Source of the DNA: JADGQN01 sp035315185
GTDB lineage: Bacteria > Desulfobacterota > Syntrophorhabdia > Syntrophorhabdales > WCHB1-27
DNA length: 64,000 nucleotides
Assembly: GCA_035315185.1 (NCBI GenBank)
Contig: DATFYE010000057.1
Coordinates: 24,786-88,785, forward strand
Reading direction: 5' to 3'
Of the stretch, positions 26,763 to 33,832 are shown one piece after another. Position 1 is the first letter of the stretch. Every line of letters starts with the position of its first letter. The position numbers were made by a program, and so were the translations under genes. The notes under the pieces are model-generated. The model was given only the letters and a program-made list of their open reading frames with translations, searched no databases and was not told the DNA's origin.

Positions 26763-26811
26763 AGAATAGCACCAAACACATAACGAACACATAACGACAA
26801 GGAGAAAAGAC

Positions 26812-28236
26812 ATGAAGAAACTTTCGATGGCATTAGCAATAGGAGTTTTGGGGCTGTCCATGGCCGGCGCATGCTTCGGCGGAGCCACGGACATGAACAT
26901 CAATATCTATGGCGCATCGGCCCAGGTTGACTTCTGGAGCGCCCTTGCCCCTACGTATCTTAACGCCGGGGCAGGTGCAAACTGCACGGGGGCACCCGCC
27001 GCCAGCTGCGTTTCGTTCACGCCTAGCGACGGCACCCCGGCGGGCGTCTACTATCACGGCGCCAAGTATACAGTCTGCGAAGCTACGGGGCCCTGCACTG
27101 TGGGCGGCGTGGCCGCGGGCGACACGTTCAGGATCAGGGTTGGTGCCTATGACTCGGATGACGGGATCATGGGTGTCCTCGGCCAGGCGAACCCGGGCGC
27201 GGTGGACGTGATGAATTGTCCTACCACCGGAACGGTGAATGGGCACGGTCTGAACTACAGGACCCTGATGAACACTCTTGCGGGCGGCGCCGCTCCCTCC
27301 AATCTGGACTGCTTCCCCGTCACCCTCGGAGCCGCCGACGTGAGTGGCTCGACCATCGTCCAGAGTTCGGAAGGGCAGTTGAAGGGTCCTAACGGCCCAG
27401 GCAGCGTGACACACGGACTCAGCCTGGCGCTGGGCGGTGCTGCCGGGCCTGCGATACTGAGAGACCTCGGCGACTTCGTCGCGAATCCTCCCACGGTGAA
27501 GACCTGTGGCGCAGGGTCTGTTGGTCTCACCGACAACCATCCGTTTATCGTTCCTTTCTGCTTCTTCGCCAATAAGGACGCGAAAGCAGTCGGCGATGGA
27601 CTGCTGGCGGCTAACCTCACGAACGTGACCAAGGCCATGGCCCAGCAGATCTTCACCGGCATCGCCACTGACTGGCACCAGTACTTCCCTGGTGGCGTTA
27701 ATCCCATTGCCGCGGGAGCGGCTATAACGGGCTGCATGCGCGTGGCCGGATCAGGCACGCAAGGGGCCTTCCAGTCGGTCGTCATCGACGCGAATAAGAT
27801 CGGCCCCAACCTGCCGACCCTGGACAGCAGCATCCTCAGCAATAACCTCTGGTTCAACAACAGCTCTACTGATATGCTCAACTGCATCGACGGCACCCCC
27901 GGCGCCATCGGCTTTGTCGACTGCGACAAAGCTCTCGGGGCCCATACGTATCCCGTAGGCGGGCTCACGTACAACGGCGTTACGGGCAATGCGGCCAACA
28001 TAAAAAACGGGCTTTACGAGTTCTTTACCCTGGAGCACATCTTTGAGCCCAGCGGGGGGTATGCGGGCAATCTGGGTGCTGCCGTGAGCAACCTGTTGAC
28101 CTGGTCGAAGACCAATCTCCCTGCCAGCAAGGCCGGAACGTGGACGCTCTCCAACGGGATGACGTTCTCCAAGCCGACCGACTGGGTAACGCCGCCTGCG
28201 GTGGGCGCGTACGACGCCGGCACATGCTACGAGTAA
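26812..28236 (+). CDS. Secreted PstS-like substrate-binding-type protein
   Basis: This 474-residue protein has a signal peptide (about 1-22) and then MNINIYGASAQVDFW, a phosphate-binding-protein-like beginning. A later segment, RVAGSGTQGAFQSVVI, resembles the Ser-Gly-Thr ligand loop of PstS proteins, and AIGFVDCD recalls a conserved strand. It contains more cysteines than a usual PstS (for instance CTGAPAASC, CEATGPC) and no CTERM tail. The family call is moderate. It sits between two VPIPA-tailed genes, not beside ABC-transporter genes, so it may be a secreted or surface phosphate-binding protein and not a transport component. Shine-Dalgarno AAGGAG is present. Confidence 0.65.
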   Translation: MKKLSMALAIGVLGLSMAGACFGGATDMNINIYGASAQVDFWSALAPTYLNAGAGANCTGAPAASCVSFTPSDGTPAGVYYHGAKYTVCEATGPCTVGGVAAGDTFRIRVGAYDSDDGIMGVLGQANPGAVDVMNCPTTGTVNGHGLNYRTLMNTLAGGAAPSNLDCFPVTLGAADVSGSTIVQSSEGQLKGPNGPGSVTHGLSLALGGAAGPAILRDLGDFVANPPTVKTCGAGSVGLTDNHPFIVPFCFFANKDAKAVGDGLLAANLTNVTKAMAQQIFTGIATDWHQYFPGGVNPIAAGAAITGCMRVAGSGTQGAFQSVVIDANKIGPNLPTLDSSILSNNLWFNNSSTDMLNCIDGTPGAIGFVDCDKALGAHTYPVGGLTYNGVTGNAANIKNGLYEFFTLEHIFEPSGGYAGNLGAAVSNLLTWSKTNLPASKAGTWTLSNGMTFSKPTDWVTPPAVGAYDAGTCYE

Positions 28237-28268
28237 GCTGAACGGAGCGTAATGCCGTGTGAGCAAAA

Positions 28269-28291
28269 GGGGCCCCCGACACGGGGGCCCC
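28269..28291 (+). terminator. GC-rich hairpin after the PstS-like gene
   Basis: GGGGCCCCC and GGGGGCCCC are separated by GACAC, a very stable stem 33 bp after the stop codon. No T-run follows, so it is either a weak terminator or an mRNA 3'-end barrier. Confidence 0.45.
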
Positions 28292-28349
28292 ACTCTAACC
28301 GGAGCGGGAAGTAACGAAAGGAAGTTGAAAGCATGAAGAGGTTGAAAGC

Positions 28350-29054
28350 ATGAAGAGATGGATCAAAGCAGCAGCTCTTGCAGTTTTTATCGCAGCCTTT
28401 CTCTGGCTGACCCCCGGAGCAAACGCGTCCATGCTGACGTTTGACGCGAACGATGGAGGCGTGAAAACGTACTGGATCGACAGCACGGGCTATATTTGGG
28501 GAACACAGCCTGGCTTCAGTTCGACGGGAGGTCATCCCGGTGGTTACATATCCGGGAACGTCGGGAGCAGCGTTGACCAGCGCCTCTATTCCTTCGAGGT
28601 CTCCGGCACCGCGATCGGCAACCTTACCAGTCAAACGCTTACGGTCGATTACAGGAGCACGGGAACCATTAACGCGCCGACCGGAGCAGACGTCCGTTTT
28701 TATATCACGGACGGCGGCTCCAACTTCTTCGTCAGCTCCAGTCTCGGTGGTCCCAACACGGGCGATGTTTGGCAGACGCTTAGGCTGTTGGTCAACGCGG
28801 GCAACTTTACTCAAGTGAGCGGCACCGGCGATTTTGCGACGGTTGCCGGAAATCCGTTCTATGTTGGCCTGCTTTTCAGCAACGGCGATTTTTCAAGCAA
28901 CAGTAATCTTGGATTCACGAGCACGAGCGGCGCGACTATATCCATCGATAATTTCGGAACCCCTAATAGCGCCGTGCCCATCCCCGCTGCCATATGGCTT
29001 CTCGGCTCGGGGCTGGTCGGTTTGATAGGAATCAAGAAAGCAGTACGAAGGTAA
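28350..29054 (+). CDS. Secreted protein with VPIPA-CTERM sorting signal
   Basis: This 234-residue protein has a signal peptide (about 1-27, ending NASML). The body is a beta-rich domain (SFEVSGTAIGN, TLTVDYRSTG, DVRFYITDGGSNFF) of the kind often found in choice-of-anchor proteins. The C-terminal signal is VPIPAAIWLLGSGLVGLIG followed by IKKAVRR. It is therefore a probable XrtD substrate, like the products at 25950 and 29085. The start is preceded by a short direct duplication, GTTGAAAGCATGAAGAG, at about 28323-28353. The first copy carries an out-of-use ATG. Confidence 0.85.
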   Translation: MKRWIKAAALAVFIAAFLWLTPGANASMLTFDANDGGVKTYWIDSTGYIWGTQPGFSSTGGHPGGYISGNVGSSVDQRLYSFEVSGTAIGNLTSQTLTVDYRSTGTINAPTGADVRFYITDGGSNFFVSSSLGGPNTGDVWQTLRLLVNAGNFTQVSGTGDFATVAGNPFYVGLLFSNGDFSSNSNLGFTSTSGATISIDNFGTPNSAVPIPAAIWLLGSGLVGLIGIKKAVRR

Positions 29055-29084
29055 AATCTTTCCTTACATGAGGAGGATTAAAAA

Positions 29085-29711
29085 ATGAAAAGGTTGTTGT
29101 TCTTAATGGTAATGGTGACTCTGGCCTTTATTGGCTCGACTGTCGCCTACGCTGATTACTCGTTTACTTTTACGAGTAATGATGGCTCGTACAATGTCAC
29201 CGGAACTCTTACTACGCCATCCAATGGAAACGGGCCGTTAACCGTTTTAGGTGGCTCTGTAACCGGAACCGGTACCTCCAACGGGGGTATTGCCTATTCC
29301 GTTATTGTGAATCCGATTGCCCCCTCGGTAACGAGCATTCGGCCGTACAGTGCGTTGCCCGGTAATGGTACCGATTTAATCTTTGATAACCAGTTAACTC
29401 CCGGTTCGGACCCTTTTCTCGATGGTAATGGATTGGTGCTTCAGGCTAACAACAGTTTCTTAGCAAGTAACGGTTCATCCTATAGTTCATCCTACCTCAA
29501 CATATGGGGCAACGGCCCTGGGTCCTATACAGTCTTCGCGTTAGGCTACGATAACACTAACCAAAAAGAATTGTATGGACCCCAATTGAACGGAACAGCA
29601 AACATTAGCCCCATAGCTGGCGCTCCCGTCCCCATCCCGGCTGCGATCTATCTGTTCGGTTCCGGAATGGTCGGGCTGGTAGGTCTGAAGAGGAAGTTTC
29701 TGGGCTGCTAG
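29085..29711 (+). CDS. Secreted protein with VPIPA-CTERM sorting signal
   Basis: This 208-residue protein has a signal peptide (about 1-23, ending TVAYADYS) and a Gly/Asn/Ser-rich beta-type body (FTFTSNDGSYNVTGTLTT) without a recognised domain. The C-terminal signal is VPIPAAIYLFGSGMVGLVG followed by LKRKFLGC. It lies 30 bp after the previous CTERM gene with a good Shine-Dalgarno (GAGGAGG), so the two are probably co-transcribed. It is a probable XrtD substrate. A terminator at 29736-29790 ends the unit. Confidence 0.85.
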   Translation: MKRLLFLMVMVTLAFIGSTVAYADYSFTFTSNDGSYNVTGTLTTPSNGNGPLTVLGGSVTGTGTSNGGIAYSVIVNPIAPSVTSIRPYSALPGNGTDLIFDNQLTPGSDPFLDGNGLVLQANNSFLASNGSSYSSSYLNIWGNGPGSYTVFALGYDNTNQKELYGPQLNGTANISPIAGAPVPIPAAIYLFGSGMVGLVGLKRKFLGC

Positions 29712-29735
29712 TCGTTGTTATCGGACATCACTGCA

Positions 29736-29790
29736 AGAGGGAGCACCCCTTCTATGTCCACCATTTCCCCCCCGTGCTCCCTCTCTTTTT
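29736..29790 (+). terminator. Rho-independent terminator
   Basis: AGAGGGAGCAC (29736-29746) pairs with GTGCTCCCTCT (29774-29784), followed by CTTTTT. The loop is about 27 nt long. It follows the last CTERM gene and isolates it from the response-regulator gene. Confidence 0.75.
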
Positions 29791-29797
29791 CACGAAA

Positions 29798-29853
29798 AAT
29801 TAACTCTTCCTCAATATAATCTTAACACTATGACGTTACCGTAATGGTAGCGA
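29798..29853 (+). promoter_or_regulatory. Weaker Pho-box-type promoter for the response regulator
   Basis: Units AATTAACTCTT, CCTCAATATAA, TCTTAACACTA and TGACGTTACCG are followed by TAATGG (6 nt) and TAGCGA. The half-sites are more degenerate than elsewhere and the -10 element is poor, but the spacing is exact. This would allow autoregulation by the PhoB-like product. Confidence 0.4.
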
Positions 29854-30002
29854 CAATCAGGGTGGGGTGTTTCCAGAAAACTTACGTGTAAACCGGCAGC
29901 ATGATTCCCTCCGATAAGTGACTATTCGGCCACTCATGGGGGAATAGTATTGCTGCGGAAGGCAAAGAAAATCTTGAAGAGCACTGCTGTGGAGAGAGAC
30001 AG

Positions 30003-30716
30003 ATGCAGTTCAAAATCCTTGTAGTGGATGACGAACAAGATATAATCGAGCTGATCTCGTCCAATCTCCAGCGCGAGGGCTACACCGTAATTCTGGCCAT
30101 GACCGGTGAAGAGGCGCTCGAATTGCTCAAGACAACAACGCCGGACCTTATTGTACTCGACCTCATGCTGCCTGGGATCCAGGGCCTTGAGGTTTGCAGG
30201 CAGATCCGGGCACTGCCGGAGCACGCTGACATACCCATCCTCATACTGAGCGCCAAAGGCAGTGAGGTAGACCGCATTCTCGGTCTGGAGATGGGGGCCG
30301 ACGATTACATGACCAAGCCCTTCAGCGTACGGGAGCTGATCTCCCGGATCCGCGCGGCCCTCCGAAAATCGGCCAAGGCGCACCCCCCTAAAAAGACCGC
30401 GCATGAGCGCACGTTCTCCCACAAGCAGCTCTTCATCGACTTCGACAAATATGAGGTAACAATAAAGAACAAGAAGGTTGAGCTGTCGCCCATTCAGACA
30501 AAGCTGCTCTTCTTCTTTGCCAAGAATCCGGGAAGAGTTTATTCGCGCGACCAGCTTCTCGATCAGGTCTGGGGCGGAGAAGTCTTCGTGACGCCGAGAA
30601 ACGTGGATGTCCACATCAGCCGCCTGAGAAGGCTGATCGAGGAAGACCCGCAGAACCCGGCCTATATTGTGACGGTAACGAGCGTGGGCTACAAGTTCGA
30701 CGATTCGAAGGCTTGA
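30003..30716 (+). CDS. PhoB/OmpR-family response regulator
   Basis: This 237-residue DNA-binding response regulator has a receiver domain (about 1-120) showing the acidic pair in VVDDEQD, the phosphoacceptor Asp in LIVLDLMLPG, Thr/Ser in LILSAKG and Lys in MTKPFS. A winged-helix OmpR/PhoB-type DNA-binding domain follows (about 140-235: KVELSPIQTKLLFFFAKNPG, YSRDQLLDQVWG, VDVHISRLRRLIEE, TVTSVGYKF). No sensor kinase is adjacent. The PhoB branch is suggested by the strong FFAKNPGRVYSRDQLL type of recognition region and by Pho-type sites nearby, including one in its own promoter. Which signal it senses is not shown. Confidence 0.9.
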   Translation: MQFKILVVDDEQDIIELISSNLQREGYTVILAMTGEEALELLKTTTPDLIVLDLMLPGIQGLEVCRQIRALPEHADIPILILSAKGSEVDRILGLEMGADDYMTKPFSVRELISRIRAALRKSAKAHPPKKTAHERTFSHKQLFIDFDKYEVTIKNKKVELSPIQTKLLFFFAKNPGRVYSRDQLLDQVWGGEVFVTPRNVDVHISRLRRLIEEDPQNPAYIVTVTSVGYKFDDSKA

Positions 30717-31105
30717 CCCTCGTAACCCTTCATCCTCTGAAACTCGTTTAGCCGTCCTCATTCGACGCTGATACTCCATTTTCACTCTAGCCCTTAATAC
30801 TGCTGCAGCGGTTGAGTCTTTCCGACTACGGGCGGAAAATTTTTCCCACAGTCTACCTCTCTTAGATGATGAGGTTATGTCAAAGCTAAAGCCAAAGTTC
30901 TACCACCCGCTTCGCTCCACCGGCTGCATCGGAATGACGACACAACGAGGGCGAGCCGGCATTCACGGCATGGCACATGCATTAGTCGGACGATAAATGG
31001 ATGTGAATGTTTCGGTTGGGCGGGTTTAGCGTGAGCGATCTTGTCCGATAACACCATGAGGGCTCGCTGCACTGGCCCCTACATCAATCTCTTCAGGAGT
31101 GAATA
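30717..31105. other. Gene-free stretch after the response regulator
   Basis: I see no convincing gene, promoter or terminator. At 30901-30940 there is ACCACCCGCTTCGCT, which resembles the end of the palindromic elements listed elsewhere, followed by CATCGGAATGACGAC, a fragment of the common 'GGAATGAC' dispersed repeat. Confidence 0.4.
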
Positions 31106-31444
31106 ATGAAAGACGGCGGAAAAGTGAACATCAAGCTGATTGAAACAGATCCTGATTACAGAGAGCGCCACACACCGTGGACCGAGGCCATGGATTCATT
31201 CCTCAGAGATTCATTCGTTAAAAGGGCCGGGGGAGTGAGGATCGTAGTAAAAAAAACGGGAGGCAAATACGTGCTGGTCGCCGGGCATCACCTTCTCAAG
31301 GCGGCCAAGGCATGCGGGCTCAAGGATGTCTACGTCGACGTTGTAGACTCTGGCCAGGAAGAGTATCTAAGCCACTTCGCAGAGGTCGTTGCCGATAACT
31401 GCAGAAGAAGAGAGACGTTTCATGAGTTGTGCGCTCACTGTTAG
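31106..31444 (+). CDS. Small ParB-nuclease-like domain protein
   Basis: This 112-residue protein consists of a ParB/sulfiredoxin-like fold alone. It begins with NIKLIETDPDYRERHTPW and a helix, then carries GVRIVVKKTGGKYVLVAGHH with the GHH box, and LLKAAKACGLKDVYVDVVD. The G-H-H/R-x-x-A pattern is typical of ParB N-terminal domains, but no helix-turn-helix DNA-binding part follows. It is therefore not a partition protein; single-domain versions are often of unknown function. Shine-Dalgarno AGGAGTGA precedes the ATG. Its last 78 bases overlap the convergent gene at 31367. Confidence 0.7.
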   Translation: MKDGGKVNIKLIETDPDYRERHTPWTEAMDSFLRDSFVKRAGGVRIVVKKTGGKYVLVAGHHLLKAAKACGLKDVYVDVVDSGQEEYLSHFAEVVADNCRRRETFHELCAHC

Positions 31445-31660
31445 AGCGGCATCCCTGCCGCACACGCAACAGGCGCACTTTCTCATGTGCTCGATACCGT
31501 CAAGCGCGCGGTGCGCCCGGATAGCCTCTTTTTCTGATACCTTGTATGCTGCTCCGCAAAAGGGGCACGTGTGCTGATAGTTAAATCTCATCTTGTTGAG
31601 ATCCACTGAGAAACTTTTTTCACACTTGCTGCATTGCACGTCCGTTTTCAGAGTCTCCAT
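31367..31660 (-). CDS. Small zinc-ribbon-like protein
   Basis: This 97-residue protein has an N-terminal pair of Cys-x-x-Cys knuckles (VQCSKCEKSFSVDL and HTCPFCGAAYKV), a typical zinc ribbon, then an acidic/basic helix and a second Cys cluster (KCACCVCG). The start is supported by AAGGAGATGATGCG upstream. It lies 4 bp after the small membrane-protein gene, so the pair is an operon behind the Pho-type promoter at 32033-32088. The 3' end runs antisense into the ParB-like gene. Function unknown. Confidence 0.65.
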   Translation of the reverse strand: METLKTDVQCSKCEKSFSVDLNKMRFNYQHTCPFCGAAYKVSEKEAIRAHRALDGIEHMRKCACCVCGRDAALTVSAQLMKRLSSSAVIGNDLCEVA

Positions 31661-31664
31661 CGCA

Positions 31665-31940
31665 TCATCTCCTTAAGCTCTCTCCCGGCTTCAATCTCTG
31701 CGGTCCGGCCTGTCTGGCCGAACCCGAATCAGGAAACAGGGTTGAGACATTACTGCGCTCGGTCCCGCGCCGGCGTCTGCCTGAGGGCTCGCGACCCGCG
31801 GCCGGACGCCTGATCCGGGCCATGAGGTTGACGGGAGATTCATTCCGTCGCCTTGCCCTTTCTTCTCGTGCTACCATAACGAGAACCATAACAAGGAACA
31901 GAACCGGAAGGCTGCCCCAGACTATAGAGACTGTTTCCAT
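31665..31940 (-). CDS. Small single-pass membrane protein
   Basis: This 91-residue protein starts at ATG 31940 (AAGGAG Shine-Dalgarno). It has an N-terminal membrane helix (METVSIVWGSLPVLFLVMVL) followed by a very basic, Arg-rich cytoplasmic tail with low-complexity character. No family was recognised. It is the first gene of a two-gene minus-strand unit with the zinc-ribbon gene. The Pho-type promoter and good ribosome-binding site support expression. Confidence 0.55.
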   Translation of the reverse strand: METVSIVWGSLPVLFLVMVLVMVAREERARRRNESPVNLMARIRRPAAGREPSGRRRRGTERSNVSTLFPDSGSARQAGPQRLKPGESLRR

Positions 31941-32032
31941 TTGTTTCTCCTTCACGAACATTTACTCTGCATCAACACTTACCCCCTTACCTGGCGGGAG
32001 AGGTGGGAGGGGTTCATTCAAAGTCTAAAAAT

Positions 32033-32088
32033 AGACTAACAAAAAGATATTTAGAGAAGATTAAGGCCAGATTAAATCTTGATGAAAA
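32033..32088 (-). promoter_or_regulatory. Pho-box-type promoter for the small minus-strand operon
   Basis: Minus-strand units TTTTCATCAAG, ATTTAATCTGG, CCTTAATCTTC and TCTAAATATCT are followed by TTTTGT (6 nt) and TAGTCT. It lies about 93 bp before the ATG of the membrane-protein gene. A short inverted repeat AGTCT/AGACT covers the expected transcription start. Confidence 0.6.
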
Positions 32089-32729
32089 ACGAGCTGCGTG
32101 AAGCCCCGCTCTCGCAACGTATTGTGGACCCCGACGCCGAGTTAACAGACAATTAATTATTGTGTCATCAAGCCGTAATATCTCCCAGGTAAAATTTGCC
32201 CTCACTGGTGATTGCACCACGGCCGGTGAAGTTGCCCATCATGCTCGACACATCCTCGCAGGGGAGAACTGTCGCAACGGCGGTAGCCTATCTCGGGCTA
32301 TACTGGGCCTGAGGGTGGCGTTGGCAGATGGGAGTGGGGCTATCCGCCAATTTTGATAAGCGTATCGCGTGCCAACAAGAATCTAATGAAGGGTGAGGGT
32401 AGCGCCCCAATAAAGCAAGGGCCCGAAGCGAGCTGCAGGCTCCACTCCGGGCCCCGGGGCTCCCTGGTATCTGCATACAGACCGGCAGAGTCCCCCTGAC
32501 ATTATACCGCAATTTCCATTCCCACGTTATATTTCATCTCTCGCTCATGAGAACCGGAGCTTCCGATACTTCTTTTGGCGATGCCTACTCCCTATTACAT
32601 TGACGCAGCTTACAACCAAATCCTTGCAATGGTCACCCTTGCTTCGCTAGAGGATAATTTTCGAAGACGATGAAGCCATGGCATAATAGGCAGTGAAAGA
32701 AGACGCAATTCTCAAGAGGGGATTTTCGC
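32089..32729. other. Gene-free stretch upstream of the hepT remnant
   Basis: No open frame here resembles a gene. Visible are a GC-rich hairpin GGGCCCG/CGGGCCC at about 32419-32455 and one copy of a 45-bp direct repeat (32548-32592). Immediately before the hepT remnant lie about 15 codons ending at 32738 (KEDAILKRGFSLGR) that could be the tail of a lost MntA-type nucleotidyltransferase. That last point is speculative. Confidence 0.35.
32548..32592 (+). repeat. 45-bp direct repeat, left copy
   Basis: TGAGAACCGGAGCTTCCGAT followed by ACTTCTTTTGGCGATGCC is repeated with few changes at 33654-33699. The two copies bracket the hepT remnant and the YdcF-family gene. Each contains the small palindrome CGGAxCTTCCG. 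Confidence 0.6.
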
Positions 32730-33011
32730 TTGGTAGATAAAAATCTGGTCATGCGCAAGCTGGCGGACCTGGAGCAGTATCTGGATCAAATACGCGAGTT
32801 CTCCAAGATCACACAGAGAACGTACGCCAGTGAATGGAAGACACAAAGGGTCGTGGAAAGAACGCTCCAGATGATGATTGAAGTTTGCGCCGATATTGCC
32901 GCTCACGTGGTTTACCTCTGCCCTTATGTGCCCATCGTCCGTCGGTCTTTCTCGCCCCTTTCTCCGGACGTCTCCGTCGGCAGATATGAAGTCCAGCGGG
33001 TCCGTGGTTAG
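32730..33011 (+). pseudogene. hepT: Truncated HepT-type (DUF86) toxin gene
   Basis: The first 60 or so residues match the HepT/DUF86 pattern: LVMRKLADLEQYLDQIREF and RVVERTLQMMIEVCADIAAHV. HepT proteins are about 110-140 residues and end with the RNase motif R-x4-6-H-x-Y. Here the sequence after AAHVVY diverges into unrelated residues and that motif is absent. The start is TTG 32732-type context with GAGGGGA upstream. The partner mntA nucleotidyltransferase, normally adjacent, is missing. It is therefore a decayed toxin-antitoxin remnant. Confidence 0.75.
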
Positions 33012-33029
33012 CGTGCGGTGATATAATGA

Positions 33030-33656
33030 GTGATGCCATTTCTTCTGCTAACGAGGGTTAAAGTCAAACGCGCCACCCTGGTCTTCTTCGCAGTTCTCGT
33101 GATTGCTGCGCTGTATCTTGCACCATGTTATCTCGTTTTTTCGCAGACGCCGGAAAAGTCAGATGCGGTTATCCTGTTGGTTGGGGTAAAAGATGAGGCG
33201 AGGTACAGAGAGGCCGTACAACTTATCCGCGAGGGCTACGCCGAATACCTTGTCATTCCCGCTCTGAATAAGGTAATGAGAGCGTTACCAGACCGATCCT
33301 TGACCAAAGCACTCCCCGTGCCGTTACCGCCGGCAGGAGCTTACAAAACAGGTGGAGAGACCGAGAACACGCATCTTGAAATAGCCCAGGCCAGGCGGAT
33401 AATGGCAACCATGGGCTTCACATCGGCAATTTTCGTCAGTTCTCCTTACCACATGCGCCGGATCAAGCTGATAGCAAGTAGGGTGTTCTCGGGCACCGCG
33501 AATACGCCAACCTTTAGACTCTACTTTGTGCCGACGCGCTATGAAACCCATCGATTGTGTTGCTGGTTTTTGAAAACGCGCGACCTGAAATTTGTCTCCT
33601 CAGAATACGCGAAAATGTCCTGGTTCCTTATCTACACCTGCTTTCCTGGACCCTGA
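33030..33656 (+). CDS. YdcF/ElyC (DUF218) family membrane-anchored protein
   Basis: This 208-residue protein has an N-terminal membrane helix (about 12-32) and a DUF218 domain. The domain shows SDAVILLVGV, AVQLIREGYAEYLVI, ENTHLEIAQARRIMATMGF and SAIFVSSPYHMRRIKLIA; the E-N-T-x-x-E and S-S-P-x-H-M-R-R elements are hallmarks. Members are linked to cell-envelope polysaccharide or peptidoglycan metabolism. The start is GTG 33030 or ATG 33033. It lies between two copies of a 45-bp direct repeat, together with the hepT remnant and just before gmd. Confidence 0.85.
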   Translation: MMPFLLLTRVKVKRATLVFFAVLVIAALYLAPCYLVFSQTPEKSDAVILLVGVKDEARYREAVQLIREGYAEYLVIPALNKVMRALPDRSLTKALPVPLPPAGAYKTGGETENTHLEIAQARRIMATMGFTSAIFVSSPYHMRRIKLIASRVFSGTANTPTFRLYFVPTRYETHRLCCWFLKTRDLKFVSSEYAKMSWFLIYTCFPGP

Positions 33657-33699
33657 GAAGCGGAACTTCCGATACCTCTTTTGTTGATGCCTCTACCCC
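33654..33699 (+). repeat. 45-bp direct repeat, right copy
   Basis: TGAGAAGCGGAACTTCCGAT followed by ACCTCTTTTGTTGATGCC; it begins on the stop codon of the YdcF-family gene. See the left copy at 32548-32592. Confidence 0.6.
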
Positions 33700-33832
33700 C
33701 TAGGAGCGCAGGGAGCCTCTAGCATAGTGGCCTTCTCTCGGTCTTTACATCGTCCTTCGTCCCAGCCGAAGGCGGTCGCCCCTCGTTTGTTGCCCCAGTG
33801 TCCCCAGTGATTTCTATTAAGGCAGGTGAAAT

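Noticed and set aside
32162..32356. 64-codon open frame on the plus strand in the 32-kb gap
   Set aside because: No Shine-Dalgarno, no recognisable domain and codon use unlike its neighbours. Regarded as a chance frame.
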